Assembly: GCF_937875145.1 (NCBI RefSeq)
Contig: NZ_CALNCS010000041.1
Span: forward strand, 1 to 7,718
Direction: 5' to 3'
DNA length: 7,718 nt
Source of the DNA: Alkalibaculum bacchi
GTDB taxonomy: Bacteria; Bacillota; Clostridia; Eubacteriales; Alkalibacteraceae
Of this stretch, positions 1 through 4,882 are shown piece after piece (position 1 is the stretch's first letter; each line of letters starts with the position of its first letter). A program made the translations under genes and the position numbers. The notes below the pieces were generated by a model, which ran no database searches, was not told the DNA's origin, and saw nothing but the letters and a program-made list of their open reading frames with translations.

Positions 1-399
1 ATGATATATCATAATATTTATGATTCCTGGTCCTGGACCGGTGGGCACGTTGATGGGGAGACAGACTTTTTAAAAGTAGCCATTAAAGAGGTTAAAGAAG
101 AAACAGGTATTCTTGTAAAACCGATTACCTCTATGCCATTATCTATAGATGTTCTATCTGTTATAGGACATTTTAAAAAAGGAGAATACGTAGCTCCACA
201 CTTACATTTGTCTATAGCATATGGAGCAATAGGAGATGAAAAACAAGAGCTAGTCATAAAAAAAGATGAAAATAGTGCTGTCAAATGGATTCCTATAGAA
301 CAGGTGAATAAATATAGCACTGAAAGTCATATGAAAGATATTTATAGTAAATTAATAAATCGAATACGCCAATACAAGAAAGTGATAACCGTGCTTTAG
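1..399 (+). CDS. NUDIX hydrolase, 5' end cut off by the window edge
   Basis: The frame is open from base 1 to the TAG at 397-399 and gives 132 residues. A Nudix box is readable at about residues 14-37: GGHVDG, then a stretch ending KEVKEETGI, which matches the REUXEEXGU half that carries the Mg2+-binding glutamates. The tract just before it (YHNIYDSWSWTGGH) is typical of the beta-strand leading into the box in clostridial Nudix proteins of roughly 170-190 residues. The ATG at base 1 is therefore probably an internal methionine, with some 50 or more N-terminal residues missing to the left. Such enzymes hydrolyse nucleoside diphosphates linked to another moiety; the substrate cannot be read from this sequence. 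A T at the position of the Nudix glutamate after the GG loop (GETD) is a mild deviation also known from GGHADGD-type relatives. No clear terminator follows. Confidence 0.88.
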   Translation: MIYHNIYDSWSWTGGHVDGETDFLKVAIKEVKEETGILVKPITSMPLSIDVLSVIGHFKKGEYVAPHLHLSIAYGAIGDEKQELVIKKDENSAVKWIPIEQVNKYSTESHMKDIYSKLINRIRQYKKVITVL

Positions 400-492
400 C
401 CATCAGCTGTCGTCCACCAGTGCTAAGGTCAAATATCTCTACTTACTTAAAATTGAACAAAGGTTATTACTATAAAAACTTTATTCAATTAA

Positions 493-498
493 TATAAT
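493..498 (+). promoter_or_regulatory. Candidate -10 element for the MetH-activation-like gene
   Basis: A perfect TATAAT lies 28 bases upstream of the ATG at 527, which would put transcription start near 505, just before the ribosome binding site. No good -35 hexamer is found 16-18 bases upstream (the region is AT-rich and reads about CTATAA), so the call rests on the -10 alone. Read-through from the Nudix gene, with no terminator in the 100-bp gap, is an alternative. Confidence 0.35.
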
Positions 499-511
499 AA
501 TGACAAAATAC

Positions 512-519
512 AAGGAGGG
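512..519 (+). promoter_or_regulatory. Ribosome binding site that fixes the start at 527
   Basis: AAGGAGGG lies 7 bases before the ATG at 527. The same frame has an earlier ATG at 500, but that one lacks a Shine-Dalgarno sequence and would place this motif inside the coding region. The downstream start is preferred. Confidence 0.85.
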
Positions 520-526
520 TTTTATT

Positions 527-1117
527 ATGGAGAAGAAAATATTTACAGAGATTCCATTTGTAATCGATTTAGAGGTATTAAACGAGAAAATGAAGCTAAG
601 AAATAATAAGAGAATGTTAGAGACGTTAGAAGAGCTGATTGAACAAGCTGAAGCGGTGGCAAGACCTAAAGCAATTTACATAGAAGCTTCTATAGAAGAG
701 CTCAAAGAAGATTACATTATTATTGGTGGGACTCAGTTTAACAGCAAAAATCTTGCTGAAAATGTAAAGGGAGTAGATATCGTATTTCCTTACATAATTA
801 CCAGTGGTGTTGAAGTAGAAGCGCTTACAAAAGAAATAGACGATCTTCTAGATCAATTTCTATTTGATGGCATTAAAACAGAAATTTTACTATGTGCAAC
901 AGACTTTATATCACAAGAAATTAAAAATAGGTACAGATATGAAGAAATAGTATATGAAATTCCTGGCTCCTTGGAAGGTTGGGATATGCTAGAACAGAAA
1001 AAATTGTTTGCTTTATTTGGAGATGTAGAAGGAGACATTGGCGTAAAACTTTCAGACAGCAATATTATGTACCCGGGAAAAAGCGTATCGGGAATATATT
1101 TTAGTAATATAAAATGA
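527..1117 (+). CDS. Stand-alone methionine synthase (MetH) activation-domain-like protein
   Basis: This 196-residue protein resembles the C-terminal activation domain of cobalamin-dependent methionine synthase, the module that uses S-adenosylmethionine to remethylate oxidised cob(II)alamin. Visible marks are an FPYIITSGVEVE strand-turn (about 87-98), a helix DQFLFDGIKTEILLCATDFI (109-128), a PG-S-x-x-GW turn (146-152) followed by EQKKLFALF (156-164), and a C-terminal IGVKLSDSNIMYPGKSVSGIYF-like stretch (171-192), equivalent to the IGV.LTES..M.P..SVSG motif of MetH. In MetH the turn is RPAPGY; here it reads YEIPGS, so the SAM-contacting arginine and the tyrosine are not conserved. Free-standing versions occur in Clostridia, where they are thought to serve split MetH or other corrinoid methyltransferases. 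No such partner gene is in this window. The start at 527 is chosen by its strong ribosome binding site. The fold assignment is fairly secure; the activity is inferred. Confidence 0.75.
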   Translation: MEKKIFTEIPFVIDLEVLNEKMKLRNNKRMLETLEELIEQAEAVARPKAIYIEASIEELKEDYIIIGGTQFNSKNLAENVKGVDIVFPYIITSGVEVEALTKEIDDLLDQFLFDGIKTEILLCATDFISQEIKNRYRYEEIVYEIPGSLEGWDMLEQKKLFALFGDVEGDIGVKLSDSNIMYPGKSVSGIYFSNIK

Positions 1118-1292
1118 TAAATACAAGGTATGAATTTTGATAAATTATTTTAGCAATCAAAATCAGATTTTGGTTGGATAGGAAAAAATAAAAAGCGAAA
1201 AGTGAAGAATGGAAAGTGGAAGAAAACCTAACGCGCTTTTAGGGAATTCATGCTTTTGCTTACCATCTTATCACCTTAAAGTTTACTATCTG

Positions 1293-1316
1293 AAAAAGCG
1301 CCCAAGGGCGCTTTTT
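1293..1316. terminator. Symmetric bidirectional rho-independent terminator
   Basis: AAAAAGCGCCC (1293-1303) and GGGCGCTTTTT (1306-1316) form a perfect 11-bp inverted repeat around two A residues. GC-rich pairs sit in the middle, with an A-tract on one side and a T-tract on the other, so it reads as an intrinsic terminator on both strands. It lies 176 bases after the stop at 1117 (+ strand) and 84 bases after the stop of the minus-strand spore-protein gene, so it can serve both convergent genes. Confidence 0.85.
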
Positions 1317-1399
1317 ATGTAAAACACAAGACTAAACTTAAAACTTTGAAGGAAAGCTAAAAGATTATTCTTGTGTGTAAACAAGATTAAGGTGTAATA

Positions 1400-1582
1400 C
1401 TATTGATTATTTGATTTTTCTTCATAAGAACGTACCATTCTCTTTACCATTTCTCCCCCAACAGATCCTGCTTCTTTAGAAGTTAAGTCTCCATTGTAGC
1501 CTTGCTTTAAGTTGATATTAAGGTCTCTAGCACATTCTTCTTTAAATTGATTTAAACCAGCTTTTTGTTTTCTTCTGCTCAT
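1400..1582 (-). CDS. Alpha/beta-type small acid-soluble spore protein (SASP)
   Basis: This 60-residue basic protein carries the family signatures: LNQFKEE near the N terminus, GYNGDLTSKEAGSVGGEMVKRM (about 28-49), then a short SYEEK tail. Such proteins coat spore DNA, switch it to an A-like form and protect it from UV and heat; the GPR protease degrades them at germination. The GPR cleavage region, normally E-I/F-A-S-E, reads EECARD here (about 15-20), with a Cys after the scissile Glu position. Family members usually run 60-75 residues, so this is complete. The start at 1582 has an excellent AAAGGAGGTGA Shine-Dalgarno at 1599-1589. The gene stands alone, divergent from the yteA-like gene and convergent with the upstream neighbour. 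Expression in the forespore under sigma-G is expected from the family. Which ssp paralogue it is cannot be told from this sequence. Confidence 0.95.
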   Translation of the reverse strand: MSRRKQKAGLNQFKEECARDLNINLKQGYNGDLTSKEAGSVGGEMVKRMVRSYEEKSNNQ

Positions 1583-1647
1583 TTTTGTTCACCTCCTTTG
1601 ATATTAATAGTTTTAGGAAATTTACTATTATTAGTCATGTAAATATT

Positions 1648-1676
1648 TGTTATGATTCCATTAAATAGGAGTATAC
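1648..1676 (-). promoter_or_regulatory. Candidate forespore (sigma-G/sigma-F type) promoter of the SASP gene
   Basis: On the minus strand GTATA (1676-1672) fits the sigma-G -35 consensus GHATR. After 17 bases CATAACA (1654-1648) fits the -10 consensus CATNHTA with one mismatch. Transcription would begin near 1640, about 60 bases before the start codon. The match is found by eye in AT-rich DNA and is tentative, but it is the arrangement expected for an ssp gene. Confidence 0.4.
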
Positions 1677-1796
1677 TGATGGATATTATTGAATTTACAA
1701 TAAATGGAATACAATGATGAAATTAGTAAAATTTAAATATATATTATTTTCCATGGTTATTTTAATGTTCTTCACTAAAAATAATAAAAAGAAAAT

Positions 1797-1803
1797 AAGG
1801 GAG
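1797..1803 (+). promoter_or_regulatory. Ribosome binding site favouring the start at 1813
   Basis: AAGGGAG stands 9 bases before the ATG at 1813. The alternative in-frame ATG at 1714 has only a weak TGGA upstream, and starting there would add 33 residues that the YteA family does not need. Confidence 0.7.
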
Positions 1804-1812
1804 AACATAACT

Positions 1813-2178
1813 ATGGATAAAAACAAACAATACTATTTTAAAAATAAATTATTACAAGAAAAAAACCAGATTCTAAAACTTGTAGAAGATATGAAGAAAA
1901 ATCAAATTACAGATATGTACGAGGAAATGGCAGATGAATTATCTACTTTTGATAATCATCCAGGTGATATTGCTAGTATACGCAGTGATCTTGAGAGAGG
2001 TGCTTATCAAAAAGAAAATGAATATAGAATGTTGAGAAAAATAGAAGATGCTCTTCATTCTATTGAAGAAGGAAAATATGGTCGCTGTGCAAACTGTGGT
2101 CAATCTATTTCTGAAGAAAGGTTAGAAGTCATTCCATACGCGAGGACATGTGTGAGATGCATGGAGAAAGCAGATTGA
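1813..2178 (+). CDS. YteA-type sporulation protein, DksA/TraR zinc-finger family
   Basis: This 121-residue protein has an N-terminal coiled-coil-like helix (about 5-45), the motif ELSTFDNHPGDIAS (42-55) characteristic of the YteA branch, a second charged helix (58-87) and a C-terminal C4 zinc finger, C92-x2-C95-x17-C113-x2-C116. The finger is followed by only five residues. Relatives such as DksA act in the secondary channel of RNA polymerase; the YteA group is associated with endospore formers, but its target is not established. Many YteA proteins are longer (over 200 residues), so this is a compact version. An in-frame ATG at 1714 would add 33 residues with a hydrophobic stretch (YILFSMVILMFF); the better Shine-Dalgarno at 1797 argues for 1813. 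The gene stands next to a divergent SASP gene, in keeping with a sporulation role, and a hairpin spans its stop codon. Confidence 0.85.
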   Translation: MDKNKQYYFKNKLLQEKNQILKLVEDMKKNQITDMYEEMADELSTFDNHPGDIASIRSDLERGAYQKENEYRMLRKIEDALHSIEEGKYGRCANCGQSISEERLEVIPYARTCVRCMEKAD

Positions 2179-2195
2179 GTATCAATCTGCCTCTT
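2170..2195 (+). terminator. Hairpin over the stop codon, probable terminator of the yteA-like gene
   Basis: GCAGATTG (2170-2177) and CAATCTGC (2183-2190) form a perfect 8-bp stem with a 5-base loop. The TGA stop (2176-2178) lies at the top of the left arm and in the loop. The tail that follows, CTCTTCTTGT, is pyrimidine-rich but not a clean T-run, so termination may be partial. Confidence 0.5.
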
Positions 2196-2451
2196 CTTGT
2201 GGGTAGGCAAAGAGTTGACGTTTTACAGGTTGGGTGGATACGCTTTTCGTGCAAGTAACAAATTACTATTACACGCTTGCTATAACAGCTACCAGTAGTG
2301 ACTAAATTTCTCCTTTCAACGAATAACAATCGTTTTTTTACTTCTAGCTTTTACATAGAGCTTAAAACTTAGAACGGATGTGCTTTTTAGTAGAAAAGTT
2401 AAAGTAAATAATATATACTGTTATTCGAATTAAATTTGAAAGGGGAATAAG
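2179..2451. other. Intergenic region between the yteA-like gene and tcdA
   Basis: No convincing coding sequence is seen in these 273 bases. Besides the stop-codon hairpin at its left edge, the region holds a small inverted repeat (GCAAG 2251-2255 with CTTGC 2276-2280, and inner GTAA/TTAC pairing). It also holds AACGA (2318-2322) with TCGTT (2330-2334) followed by five more T residues to 2339, which could act as a weak second terminator. The promoter candidate of tcdA is at its right end. No known RNA family was recognised. Confidence 0.4.
2391..2419 (+). promoter_or_regulatory. Candidate sigma-A promoter of tcdA
   Basis: TAGAAA (2391-2396) and TATACT (2414-2419) are separated by 17 bases and match 4/6 and 5/6 of the vegetative consensus. 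Transcription would start near 2426, about 25 bases before the ATG at 2452. The leader contains the ribosome binding site AAAGGGG (2439-2445). Confidence 0.45.
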
Positions 2452-3204
2452 ATGTTACATCAATTTTCAAGAACAGAGCTACTAATTGGTCAAGATAATT
2501 TGGATAAGTTGAAGGATAGCAAGGTTGCAGTTTTTGGCATAGGAGGAGTTGGATCTTTTGTAGTTGAAGGTTTAGTGCGAGCTGGTGTAGGTAAACTTGT
2601 CCTAATAGATGATGATAAAATTTGCTTGACAAATTTAAATAGACAATTACATGCTACAAGAAAGACTATAGGAAGGTCTAAAGTAGAAGTAATGAAAGAA
2701 AGAGTATTGGAAATCAATCCTAAGGCAGAAGTAACCACATTTCAAGAGTTTTATATGCCAGGTAGAGGCGATGACTTAATAAGTGAAGATTACGACTACA
2801 TTGTAGACGCTATTGATACGGTCACTGGAAAGATTGATTTAGTTGTCAATGCAAAGTCAAAAAATATTCCTATTATCAGCTCCATGGGAGCAGGCAATAA
2901 ATTGGATCCTACTAGATTTGAGGTTGCAGATATTTATAAGACATCTATTTGCCCTTTAGCAAAAGTTATGCGAAAGGAATTAAAAAAAAGAAATATTGAT
3001 TCTTTAAAAGTAGTTTACTCAAAAGAAGTTCCAATAAAGACAATAGAAAGTGAAGATTCTAGTTGTGCTACAGGCTGTGTTTGTCCACCAGGTACAACGA
3101 GAAAGTGTACTTATAAAAAACAAATACCAGGAAGCATCTCCTTTGTGCCATCGGTGGTAGGTTTAATTATCGCAGGCGAAGTGGTTAAGGATTTGATTGG
3201 ATAA
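2452..3204 (+). CDS. tcdA: tRNA threonylcarbamoyladenosine dehydratase TcdA (CsdL/YgdL)
   Basis: This 250-residue protein of the E1-like ThiF/MoeB/HesA superfamily uses ATP to dehydrate t6A37 of ANN-decoding tRNAs to the cyclic form ct6A. Visible are the nucleotide-binding GIGGVGS (29-35), the LIDDD strand end (51-55), the NLNRQ loop (61-65), DAIDT (119-123), SSMGAGNKLDPTR (143-155), which is diagnostic for TcdA rather than MoeB or ThiF, and PGSISFVPSVVGL near the C terminus (226-238). The CxxC zinc pair of MoeB/ThiF is absent. Instead there is a cluster C205, C209, C211, C219, with C167 in SICPLAK. Length agrees with the family (about 250-270). The start has AAAGGGG 6 bases upstream. The gene forms a single unit, with its own promoter candidate and a terminator about 100 bases downstream. 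The cysteine-desulfurase system partners of the E. coli version are not nearby. Confidence 0.93.
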   Translation: MLHQFSRTELLIGQDNLDKLKDSKVAVFGIGGVGSFVVEGLVRAGVGKLVLIDDDKICLTNLNRQLHATRKTIGRSKVEVMKERVLEINPKAEVTTFQEFYMPGRGDDLISEDYDYIVDAIDTVTGKIDLVVNAKSKNIPIISSMGAGNKLDPTRFEVADIYKTSICPLAKVMRKELKKRNIDSLKVVYSKEVPIKTIESEDSSCATGCVCPPGTTRKCTYKKQIPGSISFVPSVVGLIIAGEVVKDLIG

Positions 3205-3512
3205 GGCGTTAGGTAGTCAACAAAGAGCTTGAAGTTCAGATCAAAACGTCTATTTGGCTGGACGAAAGAACCTTAATAGATAAAAAGAAGAAAAACACAG
3301 AAAGCGCTAAATGCGCTTTTTTGTTTGCCAAAAAGTGCTACTTTCGAATTAGCTGCTTTATATGCAATTAAATTTTGACGGTTAAGACTCGGCTCTAACA
3401 CTGGTAACGGACTGCTAATAGCTAAATTAGTGGTGATATACGAAAAAATGGGTATCTTATTTATAGAGAGGATTCATAACAAAATATAGGAATACGATGA
3501 GGAGTTGATAAA
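3205..3512. other. Intergenic region between tcdA and the DUF438 gene
   Basis: These 308 bases contain the tcdA terminator at 3301-3322 and the ribosome binding site GAGGAG (3499-3504) of the next gene. A bulged small hairpin (GTTA 3381-3384 with TAAC 3396-3399) and an ATTAGC/GCTAAT pair (3348-3353, 3414-3419) are present but weak. A TTGACG at 3375-3380 has no acceptable -10 at the right distance. No open frame with a start signal is seen, and no clear promoter for the DUF438 gene was found. Confidence 0.4.
3301..3322 (+). terminator. Rho-independent terminator of tcdA
   Basis: AAAGCGC (3301-3307), a 5-base loop and GCGCTTT (3313-3319) form a perfect 7-bp stem running into three more T residues, so the T-run is six long. 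It lies 97 bases after the tcdA stop. The A-tract on the left is short, so it works mainly on the + strand. Confidence 0.8.
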
Positions 3513-4724
3513 ATGAGCGAACTAATTAATAACAGGGAATATAGACAAAAGGTATTAAAGGAGCTTATAACAGAATTACATCATGGAAAAACAGTAGAAG
3601 AAGTAAAAGGTAGATTTGAAAAATTAATTGAAGGTATTTCAGTTTCTGAAATTGCAGAAATGGAACAAAGTTTGATTATGGAAGGAATGCCTGTAGAACA
3701 AATTCAAAACCTATGTGATGTTCATGCTGCAGTATTTAAAGGGTCAATTGAGGAGATTTATAGACCTGAGGAGGAAAATTACGAAAATCATCCTTTAGAA
3801 GTATTTGATAAGGAAAACAGCGCAATTGAAGCCTTTATCGATGAAACGATAAAAGAAATTTTAAGTAGATATGAGAAAGAAGAAGATTCACAATCTAGTG
3901 GGATGTTAAAAGCATCTTTTCAAAAGCTTTTTGAAATTGAGAAGCATTACTCTAGAAAGGAAAATTTACTATTTCCATATTTAGAAAAGTACAATATCAC
4001 AGCTCCACCTAAGGTTATGTGGGGAGTGGATGACGAAATACGAGATGCTTTAAAAGAGATTATTAATGATATCGATAAGGGAGAACAAAAGAGAAAGGTT
4101 ATAGAAAACGCAAATACCTTACTAAATAGAATTACAGAAATGATTTTTAAAGAAGAAAATATTTTGTTTCCAATGGCACAAGATACGTTAACTGAAGATG
4201 AATGGAGCGTTATATCTAATGATAGCGATGAGATTGGCTATACTTTTATTGAGCCTCAAGGTCTTTATTATCCAGAATATGATGAAAATATAAAGGAGCC
4301 AGAAGATGTAGCTGCCTTACAAGATGCCATTCCATTTGACGCGGGCTATCTTACAGCAAAAGAGGTAAATGCAATTTTTAATACTCTTCCTATAGATGCT
4401 ACATTTGTAGACAAAGATGGACATGTTAAGTATTTTACCCAGGGGAAAGAGAGAATCTTTGCAAGACCAAAGTCTGTATTAGGAAGAGATGTATCAAACT
4501 GTCATCCACCATCAAGCCTTCATATTGTAGAAAAAATAGTAGAAGATTTACAATCTGGTAAAAAGGATCATGAAGACTTCTGGATTAAAAAAGGCAATCA
4601 GTTTGTATACATTAGATATTTTGCAGTAAGAGATGCACAAGGGGAATATTTAGGAATAGTAGAAGTCAGTCAAAACATCAAGCCAATACAGGAATTAAAG
4701 GGTGAAAAGAGATTAATAGATTAG
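3513..4724 (+). CDS. DUF438 - hemerythrin-like (HHE) - PAS protein, probable cytoplasmic sensor
   Basis: This 403-residue soluble protein has three parts. Residues 10-82 are a DUF438 domain, with LKELITELHHGK, the EQSLIMEGMP motif and LCDVHAAVFKG (C68, H71). Residues 90-225 are a hemerythrin-like HHE four-helix bundle: NHPL (H93), HYSRKENLLFPYLEK (H145, E150), MWGVDDEIR (169-177) and IFKEENILFP (211-220). Residues 284-392 are a PAS domain beginning IFNTLPIDATFVDKDG, with NCHPPSS (329-335) in its middle and ending YLGIVEVSQNI. HHE domains bind a diiron or related centre and sense O2, NO or redox state; PAS domains bind cofactors or small ligands. No transmembrane, kinase, cyclase or DNA-binding output domain is present, so signalling would go through a partner. 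Two positions that are often His in HHE proteins are D173 and M210. The start is supported by GAGGAG 8 bases upstream. The gene is monocistronic by layout. Confidence 0.88.
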   Translation: MSELINNREYRQKVLKELITELHHGKTVEEVKGRFEKLIEGISVSEIAEMEQSLIMEGMPVEQIQNLCDVHAAVFKGSIEEIYRPEEENYENHPLEVFDKENSAIEAFIDETIKEILSRYEKEEDSQSSGMLKASFQKLFEIEKHYSRKENLLFPYLEKYNITAPPKVMWGVDDEIRDALKEIINDIDKGEQKRKVIENANTLLNRITEMIFKEENILFPMAQDTLTEDEWSVISNDSDEIGYTFIEPQGLYYPEYDENIKEPEDVAALQDAIPFDAGYLTAKEVNAIFNTLPIDATFVDKDGHVKYFTQGKERIFARPKSVLGRDVSNCHPPSSLHIVEKIVEDLQSGKKDHEDFWIKKGNQFVYIRYFAVRDAQGEYLGIVEVSQNIKPIQELKGEKRLID

Positions 4725-4833
4725 GAGAAATCAAAAGACTGACAGCGAAACGTTGAACGAGGTTTGCTAAAATAGTAGAGAAAGAGAAAAGGTTGGGCGG
4801 GAAAACCTCAATAACGGAATGCTAAAAACGGAA

Positions 4834-4872
4834 AGGAAAACCGTCTCGTCCTTAGGCGAGTCTTGTTTTCCT
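4834..4872 (-). terminator. Stem-loop after dxr in the convergent gap
   Basis: AGGAAAAC (4834-4841) pairs with GTTTTCCT (4865-4872). Inside, CTCG (4845-4848) pairs with CGAG (4857-4860), extended by a G-U and a C-G pair. On the minus strand the stem is followed by TTCCGTTTTT, so it fits a terminator for dxr, whose stop is 11 bases away. The + strand side has no T-run, so it is a poorer terminator for the DUF438 gene, which ends 109 bases upstream. Confidence 0.6.
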
Positions 4873-4882
4873 GACTATTTGA

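Noticed and set aside
1324..1376. Inverted arms ACACAAG (1324-1330) and CTTGTGT (1370-1376) as a structured RNA.
   Set aside because: Seven base pairs with a loop of about 39 AT-rich bases are weak, and no further pairing supports them.
2195..2310. A possible riboswitch or small RNA upstream of tcdA.
   Set aside because: Only short, mutually exclusive hairpins can be drawn, and no known riboswitch core was recognised.
2129..2738. Minus-strand frames at 2129-2329, 2399-2632 and 2490-2738.
   Set aside because: They are antisense to the yteA-like and tcdA genes or to intergenic DNA, without ribosome binding sites or recognisable products.
3375..3403. TTGACG as a -35 element for the DUF438 gene.
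   Set aside because: No acceptable -10 hexamer occurs 16-18 bases downstream; the nearest (TAACAC) is at 15 bases and matches poorly.
3405..4825. A 14-base direct repeat with one mismatch, TAACGGACTGCTAA (3405-3418) and TAACGGAATGCTAA (4812-4825), flanking the DUF438 gene and suggesting an insertion.
   Set aside because: A rough count shows that several such 13/14 matches are expected by chance in a window this size. No transposase, inverted ends or further similarity beside the repeats was seen.
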